Below, in pieces: positions 33,929 to 46,841 of a stretch of DNA of 64,000 nt; position 1 is the stretch's first letter, and the number at the start of each line of letters is the position of its first letter. The translations under genes and the position numbers were made by a program. This DNA is from Leptasterias polaris. Taxonomy: Eukaryota > Echinodermata > Asteroidea > Forcipulatida > Asteriidae. The stretch covers positions 1,054,001 through 1,118,000 of the forward strand of contig JAZGTN010000051.1 in the NCBI GenBank assembly GCA_037783415.1. The letters are read 5' to 3'. Below the pieces are notes generated by a model. That model was not told the DNA's origin. It saw nothing but the letters and a program-made list of their open reading frames with translations, and searched no databases.

Positions 33929-34717
33929 ATCTTTTTGTATTTTTCCTCAACATACGGAGGTTAGAAACAATCTAAACTGAAGCCCCTAAATTAAAGTTAG
34001 CAACGTGTCTACTGCCATACTACGCTGAAAACACCGGTTCTCGTCTGATCACCGAAGTTAAGCATCGTCGGGCCCGGTCAGTACTTGGACGGGAGACCTC
34101 CTGGGAATACCGGGTGCTGTAGACATATTTTGTATTTTTCCTCAAAATACGGAAGTTAGATATCTAAACTGGAAACTGAAGCCCCTATATTAAAGTCAAC
34201 AAAGTGTTTACTGCCATACTACGCTGAAAACACCGGTTCTCGTCTGATCACCGAAGTTAAGCATCGTCGGGCCCGGTCAGTACTTGGACGGGAGACCTCC
34301 TGGGAATACCGGGTGCTGTAGACATATTTTGTATTTTTCCTCAAAATACGGAAGTTAGATATCTAAACTGGAAACTGAAGCCCCTATATTAAAGTCAACA
34401 AAGTGTTTACTGCCATACTACGCTGAAAACACCGGTTCTCGTCTGATCACCGAAGTTAAGCATCGTCGGGCCCGGTCAGTACTTGGACGGGAGACCTCCA
34501 GGGAATACCGGGTGCTGTAGACATCTTTTTGTATTTTTCCTCAACATACGGAGGTTAGAAACAATCTAAACTGAAGCCCTAAATTAAAGTTAGCAACGTG
34601 TCTACTGCCATACTACGCTGAAAACACCGGTTCTCATCTGATCTCCGAAGTTAAGCATCGTCGGGCCTGGTCAGTACTTGGACGGGAGACCTCCTGGGAA
34701 TACCGGGTGCTGTAGAC

Positions 34718-36695
34718 ATCTTTTGTATTTTTCCTCGACATACGGAGGTTAGATCTAAACTGGAAACTGAAGCCCCTAAATTAAAGTTAGCAATGTGTCT
34801 ACTGCCATACTACGCTGAAAACACCGGTTCTCGTCTGATCTCCGAAGTTAAGCATCGTCGGGCCTGGTCAGTACTTGGACGGGAGACCTCCTGGGAATAC
34901 CGGGTGATGTAGACATCTTTTGTATTTTTCCTCGACATACGGAGGTTAGATCTAAACTGGAAACTGAAGCCCCTATATTAAAGTCAGCAACGTGTCTACT
35001 GCCATACTACGCTGAAAACACTGGTTCTCGTCTGATCACCGAAGTTAAGCATCGTCGGGCCCGGTCAGTACTTGGACGGGAGACCTCCTGGGAATACCGG
35101 GTGCTGTAGACATCTTTTTGTATTTTTCCTCAACATACGGAGGTTAGAAACAATCTAAACTGAAGCCCCTAAATTAAAGTTAGCTACGTGTCTAGGTCTA
35201 CTGCCATACTACGCTGAAAACACCGGTTCTCGTCTGATCACCGAAGTTAAGCATCGTCGGGCCCGGTCAGTACTTGGACGGGAGACCTCCTGGGAATACC
35301 GGGTGCTGTAGACATCTTTTGTATTTTTCCTCGACATACGGAGGTTAGATCTAAACTGGAAACTGAAGCCCCTATATTAAAGTCAGCAAAGTGTCTACTG
35401 CCATACTACGCTGAAAACAACGGTTCTCGTCTGAACACCGAAGTTAAGCATCGTCGGGCCCGGTCAGTACTTGGACGGGAGACCTCCTGGGAATACCGGG
35501 TGCTGTAGACATCTTTTTGTATTTTTCCTCAACATACGGAGGTTAGAAACAATCTAAACTGAAGCCCCTAAATTAAAGTTAGCAACGTGTCTACTGCCAT
35601 ACTACGCTGAAAACACCGGTTCTCGTCTGATCTCCGAAGTTAAGCATCGCCGGGCCCGGTCAGTACTTGGACGGGAGACCTCCTGGGAATACCGGGTGCT
35701 GTAGACATCTTTTGTATTTTTCCTCGACATACGGAGGTTAGATCTAAACTGGAAACTGAAGCCCCTAAATTAAAGTTAGCAATGTGTCTACTGCCATACT
35801 ACGCTGAAAACACCGGTTCTCGTCTGATCTCCGAAGTTAAGCATCGTCGGGCCTGGTCAGTACTTGGACGGGAGACCTCCTGGGAATACCGGGTGATGTA
35901 GACATCTTTTGTATTTTTCCTCGACATACGGAGGTTAGATCTAAACTGGAAACTGAAGCCCCTATATTAAAGTCAGCAACGTGTCTACTGCCATACTACG
36001 CTGAAAACACTGGTTCTCGTCTGATCACCGAAGTTAAGCATCGTCGGGCCCGGTCAGTACTTGGACGGGAGACCTCCTGGGAATACCGGGTGCTGTAGAC
36101 ATCTTTTTGTATTTTTCCTCAACATACGGAGGTTAGAAACAATCTAAACTGAAGCCCCTAAATTAAAGTTAGCTACGTGTCTAGGTCTACTGCCATACTA
36201 CGCTGAAAACACCGGTTCTCGTCTGATCACCGAAGTTAAGCATCGTCGGGCCCGGTCAGTACTTGGACGGGAGACCTCCTGGGAATACCGGGTGCTGTAG
36301 ACATCTTTTGTATTTTTCCTCGACATACGGAGGTTAGATCTAAACTGGAAACTGAAGCCCCTATATTAAAGTCAGCAAAGTGTCTACTGCCATACTACGC
36401 TGAAAACAACGGTTCTCGTCTGAACACCGAAGTTAAGCATCGTCGGGCCCGGTCAGTACTTGGACGGGAGACCTCCTGGGAATACCGGGTGCTGTAGACA
36501 TCTTTTTGTATTTTTCCTCAACATACGGAGGTTAGAAACAATCTAAACTGAAGCCCCTAAATTAAAGTTAGCAACGTGTCTACTGCCATACTACGCTGAA
36601 AACACCGGTTCTCGTCTGATCTCCGAAGTTAAGCATCGCCGGGCCCGGTCAGTACTTGGACGGGAGACCTCCTGGGAATACCGGGTGCTGTAGAC
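34718..36695 (+). repeat. 989-bp tandem duplication of five units
   Basis: Starts 34797, 34994, 35196, 35393, 35589 recur at 35786, 35983, 36185, 36382, 36578 with matching spacer types and variants. Confidence 0.88.
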
Positions 36696-38752
36696 ATCTT
36701 TTGTATTTTTCCTCGACATACGGAGGTTAGATCTAAACTGGAAACTGAAGCCCCTATATTAAAGTCAGCAACGTGTCTACTGCCATACAACGCTGAAAAC
36801 ACTGGTTCTCGTCTGATCACCGAAGTTAAGCATCGTCGGGCCCGGTCAGTACTTGGACGGGAGACCTCCTGGGAATACCGGGTGCTGTAGACATCTTTTT
36901 GTATTTTTCCTCAACATACGGAGGTTAGAAACAATCTAAACTGAAGCCCCTAAATTAAAGTTAGCAACGTGTCTACTGCCATACTACGCTGAAAACACCG
37001 GTTCTCGTCTGATCACCGAAGTTAAGCATCGCCGGGCCCGGTCAGTACTTGGACGGGAGACCTCCTGGGAATACCGGGTGCTGTAGACATCTTTTGTATT
37101 TTTCCTCGACATACGGAGGTTAGATCTAAACTGGAAACTGAAGCCCCTATATTAAAGTCAGCAACGTGTCTACTGCCATACAACGCTGAAAACACTGGTT
37201 CTCGTCTGATCACCGAAGTTAAGCATCGTCGGGCCCGGTCAGTACTTGGACGGGAGACCTCCTGGGAATACCGGGTGCTGTAGACATCTTTTTGTATTTT
37301 TCTTCAACATACGGAGGTTAGAAACAATCTAAACTGAAGCCCCTAAATTAAAGTTAGCAACGTGTCTACTGCCATACTACGCTGAAAACACCGGTTCTCG
37401 TCTGATCACCGAAGTTAAGCATCGTCGGGCCCGGTCAGTACTTGGACGGGAGACCTCCTGGGAATACCGCGTGCTGTAGACATATTTTGTATTTTTCCTC
37501 AAAATACGGAAGTTAGATATCTAAACTGGAAACTGAAGCCCCTATATTAAAGTCAACAAAGTGTTTACTGCCATACTACGCTGAAAACACCGGTTCTCGT
37601 CTGATCACCGAAGTTAAGCATCGTCGGGCCCGGTCAGTACTTGGATGGGAGACCTCCAGGGAATACCGGGTGCTGTAGACATCTTTTTGTATTTTTCCTC
37701 AACATACGGAGGTTAGAAACAATCTAAACTGAAGCCCTAAATTAAAGTTAGCAACGTGTCTACTGCCATACTACGCTGAAAACACCGGTTCTCGTCTGAT
37801 CTCCGAAGTTAAGCATCGTCGGGCCTGGTCAGTACTTGGACAGGAGACCTCCTGGGAATACCGGGTGCTGTAGACATCTTTTGTATTTTTCCTCGACATA
37901 CGGAGGTTAGATCTAAACTGGAAACTGAAGCCCCTAAATTAAAGTTAGCAATGTGTCTACTGCCATACTACGCTGAAAACACCGGTTCTCGTCTGATCAC
38001 CGAAGTTTATAAGCATCGTCGGGCCCGGTCAGTACTTGGACGGGAGACCTCCTGGGAATACCGGGTGCTGTAGACATCTTTTTGTATTTTTCCTCAACAT
38101 ACGGAGGTTAGAAACAATCTAAACTGAAGCCCCTAAATTAAAGTTAGCAACGTGTATACTGCCATACTACGCTGAAAACACCGGTTCTCGTCTGATCACT
38201 GAAGTTAAGCATCGTCGGGCCCGGTCAGTACTTGGACGGGAGACCTCCTGGGAATACCGGGTGCTGTAGACATATTTTGTATTTTTCCTCAAAATACGGA
38301 AGTTAGATATCTAAACTGGAAACTGAAGCCCCTATATTAAAGTCAACAAAGTGTTTACTGCCATACTACGCTGAAAACACCGGTTCTCGTCTGATCACCG
38401 AAGTTTATAAGCATCGTCGGGCCCGGTCAGTACTTGGACGGGAGACCTCCTGGGAATACCGGGTGCTGTAGACATCTTTTTGTATTTTTCCTCAACATAC
38501 GGAGGTTAGAAACAATCTAAACTGAAGCCCCTAAATTAAAGTTAGCAACGTGTCTACTGCCATACTACGCTGAAAACACCGGTTCTCGTCTGATCACCGA
38601 AGTTAAGCATCGTCGGGCCCGGTCAGTACTTGGACGGGAGACCTCCTGGGAATACCGGGTGCTGTAGACATATTTTGTATTTTTCCTCAAAATACGGAAG
38701 TTAGAAACAATCTAAACTGAAGCCCCTAAATTAAAGTTAGCTACGTGTCTAG

Positions 38753-38870
38753 GTCTACTGCCATACTACGCTGAAAACACCGGTTCTCGTCTGATCACCG
38801 AAGTTAAGCATCGTCGGGCCCGGTCAGTACTTGGACGGGAGACCTCCTGGGAATACCGGGTGCTGTAGAC
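38753..38870 (+). rRNA. 5S rRNA behind a C-to-A hybrid spacer
   Basis: The spacer starts as type C (ATATTTTG, CTCAAAATACGGAAG) and switches to type A at the dyad (TTAGAAACAATCTAA), then has the GTCTAG insertion. The switch point is a recombination or conversion breakpoint. Confidence 0.88.
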
Positions 38871-41800
38871 ATCTTTTGTATTTTTCCTCGACATACGGAG
38901 GTTAGATCTAAACTGGAAACTGAAGCCCCTATATTAAAGTCAGCAAAGTGTCTACTGCCATACTACGCTGAAAACAACGGTTCTCGTCTGAACACCGAAG
39001 TTAAGCATCGTCGGGCCCGGTCAGTACTTGGACGGGAGACCTCCAGGGAATACCGGGTGCTGTAGACATCTTTTTGTATTTTTCCTCAACATACGGAGGT
39101 TAGAAACAATCTAAACTGAAGCCCTAAATTAAAGTTAGCAACGTGTCTACTGCCATACTACGCTGAAAACACCGGTTCTCATCTGATCTCCGAAGTTAAG
39201 CATCGTCGGGCCTGGTCAGTACTTGGACGGGAGACCTCCTGGGAATACCGGGTGCTGTAGACATCTTTTGTATTTTTCCTCGACATACGGAGGTTAGATC
39301 TAAACTGGAAACTGAAGCCCCTAAATTAAAGTTAGCAATGTGTCTACTGCCATACTACGCTGAAAACACCGGTTCTCGTCTGATCTCCGAAGTTAAGCAT
39401 CGTCGGGCCCGGTCAGTACTTGGACGGGAGACCTCCTGGGAATACCGGGTGATGTAGACATCTTTTGTATTTTTCCTCGACATACGGAGGTTAGATCTAA
39501 ACTGGAAACTGAAGCCCCTATATTAAAGTCAGCAACGTGTCTACTGCCATACTACGCTGAAAACACTGGTTCTCGTCTGATCACCGAAGTTAAGCATCGT
39601 CGGGCCCGGTCAGTACTTGGACGGGAGACCTCCTGGGAATACCGGGTGCTGTAGACATCTTTTTGTATTTTTCCTCAACATACGGAGGTTAGAAACAATC
39701 TAAACTGAAGCCCCTAAATTAAAGTTAGCTACGTGTCTAGGTCTACTGCCATACTACGCTGAAAACACCGGTTCTCGTCTGATCACCGAAGTTAAGCATC
39801 GTCGGGCCCGGTCAGTACTTGGACGGGAGACCTCCTGGGAATACCGGGTGCTGTAGACATCTTTTGTATTTTTCCTCGACATACGGAGGTTAGATCTAAA
39901 CTGGAAACTGAAGCCCCTATATTAAAGTCAGCAAAGTGTCTACTGCCATACTACGCTGAAAACAACGGTTCTCGTCTGAACACCGAAGTTAAGCATCGTC
40001 GGGCCCGGTCAGTACTTGGACGGGAGACCTCCTGGGAATACCGGGTGCTGTAGACATCTTTTTGTATTTTTCCTCAACATACGGAGGTTAGAAACAATCT
40101 AAACTGAAGCCCCTAAATTAAAGTTAGCAACGTGTCTACTGCCATACTACGCTGAAAACACCGGTTCTCGTCTGATCTCCGAAGTTAAGCATCGCCGGGC
40201 CCGGTCAGTACTTGGACGGGAGACCTCCTGGGAATACCGGGTGCTGTAGACATCTTTTGTATTTTTCCTCGACATACGGAGGTTAGATCTAAACTGGAAA
40301 CTGAAGCCCCTATATTAAAGTCAGCAACGTGTCTACTGCCATACAACGCTGAAAACACTGGTTCTCGTCTGATCACCGAAGTTAAGCATCGCCGGGCCCG
40401 GTCAGTACTTGGACGGGAGACCTCCTGGGAATACCGGGTGCTGTAGACATCTTTTGTATTTTTCCTCGACATACGGAGGTTAGATCTAAACTGGAAACTG
40501 AAGCCCCTATATTAAAGTCAGCAACGTGTCTACTGCCATACAACGCTGAAAACACTGGTTCTCGTCTGATCACCGAAGTTAAGCATCGTCGGGCCCGGTC
40601 AGTACTTGGACGGGAGACCTCCTGGGAATACCGGGTGATGTAGACATCTTTTGTATTTTTCCTCAACATACGGAGGTTAGAAACAATCTAAACTGAAGCC
40701 CCTAAATTAAAGTTAGCTACGTGTCTAGGTCTACTGCCATACTACGCTGAAAACACCGGTTCTCGTCTGATCACCGAAGTTAAGCATCGTCGGGCCCGGT
40801 CAGTACTTGGACGGGAGACCTCCTGGGAATACCGGGTGCTGTAGACATCTTTTGTATTTTTCCTCGACATACGGAGGTTAGATCTAAACTGGAAACTGAA
40901 GCCCCTATATTAAAGTCAGCAAAGTGTCTACTGCCATACTACGCTGAAAACAACGGTTCTCGTCTGAACACCGAAGTTAAGCATCGTCGGGCCCGGTCAG
41001 TACTTGGACGGGAGACCTCCTGGGAATACCGGGTGCTGTAGACATCTTTTTGTATTTTTCCTCAACATACGGAGGTTAGAAACAATCTAAACTGAAGCCC
41101 CTAAATTAAAGTTAGCAACGTGTCTACTGCCATACTACGCTGAAAACACCGGTTCTCGTCTGATCTCCGAAGTTAAGCATCGCCGGGCCCGGTCAGTACT
41201 TGGACGGGAGACCTCCTGGGAATACCGGGTGCTGTAGACATCTTTTATATTTTTCCTCGACATACGGAGGTTAGATCTAAACTGGAAACTGAAGCCCCTA
41301 TATTAAAGTCAGCAACGTGTCTACTGCCATACAACGCTGAAAACACTGGTTCTCGTCTGATCACCGAAGTTAAGCATCGTCGGGCCCGGTCAGTACTTGG
41401 ACGGGAGACCTCCTGGGAATACCGGGTGCTGTAGACATCTTTTTGTATTTTTCCTCAACATACGGAGGTTAGAAACAATCTAAACTGAAGCCCCTAAATT
41501 AAAGTTAGCAACGTGTCTACTGCCATACTACGCTGAAAACACCGGTTCTCGTCTGATCACCGAAGTTAAGCATCGTCGGGCCCGGTCAGTACTTGGACGG
41601 GAGACCTCCTGGGAATACCGGGTGCTGTAGACATATTTTGTATTTTTCCTCAAAATACGGAAGTTAGATATCTAAACTGGAAACTGAAGCCCCTATATTA
41701 AAGTCAACAAAGTGTTTACTGCCATACTACGCTGAAAACACCGGTTCTCGTCTGATCACCGAAGTTAAGCATCGTCGGGCCCGGTCAGTACTTGGACGGG

Positions 41801-42692
41801 AGACCTCCAGGGAATACCGGGTGCTGTAGACATCTTTTTGTATTTTTCCTCAACATACGGAGGTTAGAAACAATCTAAACTGAAGCCCTAAATTAAAGTT
41901 AGCAACGTGTCTACTGCCATACTACGCTGAAAACACCGGTTCTCGTCTGATCTCCGAAGTTAAGCATCGTCGGGCCTGGTCAGTACTTGGACGGGAGACC
42001 TCCTGGGAATACCGGGTGCTGTAGACATCTTTTGTATTTTTCCTCGACATACGGAGGTTAGATCTAAACTGGAAACTGAAGCCCCTAAATTAAAGTTAGC
42101 AATGTGTCTACTGCCATACTACGCTGAAAACACCGGTTCTCGTCTGATCACCGAAGTTTATAAGCAACGTCGGGCCCGGTCAGTACTTGGACGGGAGACC
42201 TCCTGGGAATACCGGGTGCTGTAGACATCTTTTTGTATTTTTCCTCAACATACGGAGGTTAGAAACAATCTAAACTGAAGCCCCTAAATTAAAGTTAGCA
42301 ACGTGTATACTGCCATACTACGCTGAAAACACCGGTTCTCGTCTGATCACCGAAGTTAAGCATCGTCGGGCCCGGTCAGTACTTGGACGGGAGACCTCCT
42401 GGGAATACCGGGTGCTGTAGACATATTTTGTATTTTTCCTCAAAATACGGAAGTTAGATATCTAAACTGGAAACTGAAGCCCCTATATTAAAGTCAACAA
42501 AGTGTTTACTGCCATACTACGCTGAAAACACCGGTTCTCGTCTGATCACCGAAGTTTATAAGCATCGTCGGGCCCGGTCAGTACTTGGACGGGAGACCTC
42601 CTGGGAATACCGGGTGCTGTAGACATCTTTTTGTATTTTTCCTCAACATACGGAGGTTAGAAACAATCTAAACTGAAGCCCCTAAATTAAAG

Positions 42693-42813
42693 TTATACTG
42701 CCATACTACGCTGAAAACACCGGTTCTCGTCTGATCACCGAAGTTTATAAGCATCGTCGGGCCCGGTCAGTACTTGGACGGGAGACCTCCTGGGAATACC
42801 GGGTGCTGTAGAC
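42693..42813 (+). pseudogene. Second copy of the 10-bp start deletion
   Basis: Identical deletion and TAT insertion to 33808, exactly 8885 bp away, with matching neighbours on both sides. It is a duplicate of the same event. Confidence 0.8.
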
Positions 42814-43882
42814 ATCTTTTTGTATTTTTCCTCAACATACGGAGGTTAGAAACAATCTAAACTGAAGCCCCTAAATTAAAGTTAGCAACGTGTCTACTGC
42901 CATACTACGCTGAAAACACCGGTTCTCGTCTGATCACCGAAGTTAAGCATCGTCGGGCCCGGTCAGTACTTGGACGGGAGACCTCCTGGGAATACCGGGT
43001 GCTGTAGACATATTTTGTATTTTTCCTCAAAATACGGAAGTTAGATATCTAAACTGGAAACTGAAGCCCCTATATTAAAGTCAACAAAGTGTTTACTGCC
43101 ATACTACGCTGAAAACACCGGTTCTCGTCTGATCACCGAAGTTAAGCATCGTCGGGCCCGGTCAGTACTTGGACGGGAGACCTCCAGGGAATACCGGGTG
43201 CTGTAGACATCTTTTTGTATTTTTCCTCAACATACGGAGGTTAGAAACAATCTAAACTGAAGCCCTAAATTAAAGTTAGCAACGTGTCTACTGCCATACT
43301 ACGCTGAAAACACCGGTTCTCGTCTGATCTCCGAAGTTAAGCATCGTCGGGCCTGGTCAGTACTTGGACGGGAGACCTCCTGGGAATACCGGGTGCTGTA
43401 GACATCTTTTGTATTTTTCCTCGACATACGGAGGTTAGATCTAAACTGGAAACTGAAGCCCCTAAATTAAAGTTAGCAATGTGTCTACTGCCATACTACG
43501 CTGAAAACACCGGTTCTCGTCTGATCACCGAAGTTTATAAGCATCGTCGGGCCCGGTCAGTACTTGGACGGGAGACCTCCTGGGAATACCGGGTGCTGTA
43601 GACATCTTTTTGTATTTTTCCTCAACATACGGAGGTTAGAAACAATCTAAACTGAAGCCCCTAAATTAAAGTTAGCAACGTGTATACTGCCATACTACGC
43701 TGAAAACACCGGTTCTCGTCTGATCACCAAAGTTAAGCATCGTCGGGCCCGGTCAGTACTTGGACGGGAGACCTCCTGGGAATACCGGGTGCTGTAGACA
43801 TATTTTGTATTTTTCCTCAAAATACGGAAGTTAGATATCTAAACTGGAAACTGTGAAGCCCCTATATTAAAGTCAACAAAGT

Positions 43883-44000
43883 GTTTACTGCCATACTACG
43901 CTGAAAACACCGGTTCTCGTCTGATCACCGAAGTTAAGCATCGTCGGGCCCGGTCAGTACTTGGACGGGAGACCTCCAGGGAATACCGGGTGCTGTAGAC
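43883..44000 (+). rRNA. 5S rRNA behind a TG-expanded C spacer
   Basis: The spacer reads GAAACTGTGAAGCC, a 2-nt TG duplication found nowhere else in the window. The gene is the C3T/T96A type. Confidence 0.88.
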
Positions 44001-45464
44001 ATCTTTTTGTATTTTTCCTCAACATACGGAGGTTAGAAACAATCTAAACTGAAGCCCTAAATTAAAGTTAGCAACGTGTCTACTGCCATACTACGCTGAA
44101 AACACCGGTTCTCGTCTGATCTCCGAAGTTAAGCATCGTCGGGCCTGGTCAGTACTTGGACGGGAGACCTCCTGGGAATACCGGGTGCTGTAGACATCTT
44201 TTGTATTTTTCCTCGACATACGGAGGTTAGATCTAAACTGGAAACTGAAGCCCCTATATTAAAGTCAGCAACGTGTCTACTGCCATACTACGCTGAAAAC
44301 ACCGGTTCTCGTCTGAACACCGAAGTTAAGCATCGTCGGGCCCGGTCAGTACTTGGACGGGAGACCTCCTGGGAATACCGGGTGCTGTAGACATCTTTTT
44401 GTATTTTTCCTCAACATACGGAGGTTAGAAACAATCTAAACTGAAGCCCCTAAATTAAAGTTAGCAACGTGTCTAGGTCTACTGCCATACTACGCTGAAA
44501 ACACCGGTTCTCGTCTGATCACCGAAGTTAAGCATCGTCGGGCCCGGTCAGTACTTGGACGGGAGACCTCCTGGGAATACCGGGTGCTGTAGACATCTTT
44601 TGTATTTTTCCTCTACATACGGAGGTTAGATCTAAACTGGAAACTGAAGCCCCTATATTAATGTCAGCAAATTGTCTACTGCCATACTACGCTGAAAACA
44701 CCGGTTCTCGTCTGAACACCGAAGTTAAGCATCGTCGGGCCCGGTCAGTACTTGGACGGGAGACCTCCTGGGAATACCGGGTGCTGTAGACATCTTTTTG
44801 TATTTTTCCTCAACATACGGAGGTTAGAAACAATCTAAACTGAAGCCCCTAAATTAAAGTTAGCAACGTGTCTAGGTCTACTGCCATACTACGCTGAAAA
44901 CACCGGTTCTCGTCTGATCACCGAAGTTAAGCATCTTCGGGCCCGGTCAGTACTTGGACGGGAGACCTCCTGGGAATACCGGGTGCTGTAGACATCTTTT
45001 TGTATTTTTCCTCAACATACGGAGGTTAGAAACAATCTAAACTGAAGCCCCTAAATTAAAGTTAGCAACGTGTCTACTGCCATACTACGCTGAAAACACC
45101 GGTTCTCGTCTTATCACCGAAGTTAAGCATCGTCGGGCCCGGTCAGTACTTGGACGGGAGACCTCCTGGGAATACCGGGTGCTGTAGACATCTTTTGTAT
45201 TTTTCCTCGACATACGGAGGTTAGATCTAAACTGGAAACTGAAGCCCCTATATTAAAGTCAGCAACGTGTCTACTGCCATACTACGCTGAAAACACCGGT
45301 TCTCGTCTGATCACCGAAGTTAAGCATCGTCGGGCCCGGTCAGTACTTGGACGGGAGACCTCCTGGGAATACCGGGTGCTGTAGACATCTTTTTGTATTT
45401 TTCCTCAACATACGGAGGTTAGAAACAATCTAAACTGAAGCCCCTAAATTAAAGTTAGCAACGT

Positions 45465-45582
45465 GTCTACTGCCATACTACGCTGAAAACTCCGGTTCTC
45501 GTCTGATCACCGAAGTTAAGCATCGTCGGGCCCGGTCAGTACTTGGACGGGACACCTCCTGGGAATACCGGGTGCTGTAGAC
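45465..45582 (+). rRNA. 5S rRNA variant A27T/G89C
   Basis: G89C changes GGGAGACC to GGGACACC in the heart of box C. Same pair of changes at 48608 through the 3143-bp duplication. Confidence 0.9.
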
Positions 45583-45661
45583 ATCTTTTGTATTTTTCCT
45601 CGACATACGGAGGTTAGATCTAAACTGGAAACTGAAGCCCCTATATTAAAGTCAGCAACGT

Positions 45662-45779
45662 GTCTACTGCCATACTACGCTGAAAACACCGGTTCTCGTC
45701 TGATCACCGAAGTTAAGCATCGTCGGGCCCGGTCTGTACTTGGACGGGAGACCTCCTGGGAATACCGGGTGCTGTAGAC
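45662..45779 (+). rRNA. 5S rRNA variant A74T
   Basis: GGTCTGTACTT instead of GGTCAGTACTT, between the intermediate element and box C. Shared with 48805 only. Confidence 0.9.
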
Positions 45780-45857
45780 ATCTTTTTGTATTTTTCCTCA
45801 ACATACGGAGGTTAGAAACAATCTAAACTGAAGCCCCTAAATTAAAGTTAGCAACGT

Positions 45858-45975
45858 GTCTACTGCCATACTACGCTGAAAACACCGGTTCTCGTCTGAT
45901 CACCGAAGTTAAGCATCGTCGGGCCCGGTCAGTACTTGGACGGCAGACTTCCTGGGAATACCGGATGCTGTAGAC
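45858..45975 (+). rRNA. 5S rRNA variant G87C/C92T/G108A
   Basis: Two changes in box C (GGCAGACTTCC) and one in the conserved 3' domain (CCGGATGC). Shared with 49001. A promoter-dead copy is plausible. Confidence 0.9.
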
Positions 45976-46053
45976 ATCTTTTTGTATTTTTCCTCAACAT
46001 ACGGAGGTTAGAAACAATCTAAACTGAAGCCCCTAAATTAAAGTTAGCAACGT

Positions 46054-46171
46054 GTCTACTGCCATACTACGCTGAAAACACCGGTTCTCGTGTGATCACC
46101 GAAGTTAAGCATCGTCGGGCCCGGTCAGTCCTTGGACGGGAGACCTCCTGTGAATACCGGGTGCTGTAGAC
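46054..46171 (+). rRNA. 5S rRNA variant C39G/A77C/G98T
   Basis: Three substitutions, including CCTGTGAATACC in the normally invariant CCTGGGAATACC segment. Shared with 49197. Confidence 0.9.
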
Positions 46172-46250
46172 ATCTTTTGTATTTTTCCTCGACATACGGA
46201 GGTTAGATCTAAACTGGAAACTGAAGCCCCTATATTAAAGTCAGCAACGT

Positions 46251-46368
46251 GTCAACTGCCATACTACGCTGAAAACACCGGTTCTCGTCTGATCACCGAA
46301 GTTAAGCATCGTCGGTCCCGGTCAGTACTTGGACGGGAGACCTCCTGGGAATACCGGGTGCTGTAGAC
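46251..46368 (+). rRNA. 5S rRNA variant T4A/G66T
   Basis: Begins GTCAACTGCC, breaking U4-A115 of helix I, and reads GTCGGTCCC. Shared with 49394. G66T is also seen alone at 54365 and with C57A at 63817. Confidence 0.9.
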
Positions 46369-46446
46369 ATCTTTTTGTATTTTTCCTCAACATACGGAGG
46401 TTAGAAACAATCTAAACTGAAGCCCCTAAATTAAAGTTATCAACGT

Positions 46447-46564
46447 GTCTACTGCCATACTATGCTGAAAACACCGGTTCTCGTCTGATATCCAAAGTTA
46501 AGCATCGTCGGGCCCGGTCAGTACTTGGACGGGAGACCTCCTGGGAATACCGGGTGCTGTAGAC
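46447..46564 (+). rRNA. 5S rRNA variant C17T/C44A/A45T/G48A
   Basis: Reads TACTATGCTG and GATATCCAAAG. G48A removes the C29-G48 pair of helix III; C17T changes C17-G61 of helix II to a U-G wobble. Shared with 49590; 55346 has the same set. Confidence 0.9.
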
Positions 46565-46645
46565 ATATTTTGTATTTTTCCTCAAAATACGGAAGTTAGA
46601 TATCTAAACTGGAAACTGAAGCCCCTAAATTAAAGTCAGCAACGT

Positions 46646-46763
46646 GTCTACTGCCATACTACGCTGAAAACACCGGTTCTCGTCTGATCACAGAAGTTAA
46701 GCATCGTCGGGCCCCGTCAGTACTTGGACGGGAGACCTCCTGGGAATACCGGGTGCTGTAGAC
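46646..46763 (+). rRNA. 5S rRNA variant C47A/G70C
   Basis: TCACAGAAG breaks G30-C47 of helix III. The intermediate element reads CCCCGT. Shared with 49789. Confidence 0.9.
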
Positions 46764-46841
46764 ATCTTTTTGTATTTTTCCTCAACATACGGAGGTTAGA
46801 AACAATCTAAACTGAAGCCCCTAAATTAAAGTTAGCAACGT

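Larger units (their letters stand above)
32829..40645 (+). rRNA. 5S rRNA genes, copies 167-206
   Basis: Gene starts: 32829, 33024, 33221, 33420, 33619, 33808 (5' damaged), 34007, 34206, 34405, 34600, 34797, 34994, 35196, 35393, 35589, 35786, 35983, 36185, 36382, 36578, 36775, 36971, 37168, 37364, 37563, 37758, 37955, 38154, 38353, 38552, 38753, 38950, 39145, 39342, 39539, 39741, 39938, 40134, 40331, 40528. Length 118 nt, except 121 nt at 33221, 33619, 33808, 37955, 38353. Type C spacers are most frequent here. Confidence 0.95.
40729..44993 (+). rRNA. 5S rRNA genes, copies 207-228
   Basis: Gene starts: 40729, 40926, 41122, 41319, 41515, 41714, 41909, 42106, 42305, 42504, 42693 (5' damaged), 42892, 43091, 43286, 43483, 43682, 43883, 44078, 44275, 44477, 44674, 44876. 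Length 118 nt, except 121 nt at 42106, 42504, 42693, 43483. Copies 40729-43091 match 31844-34206 at offset 8885. The last TAT-insertion gene of the window is at 43483. Confidence 0.95.
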
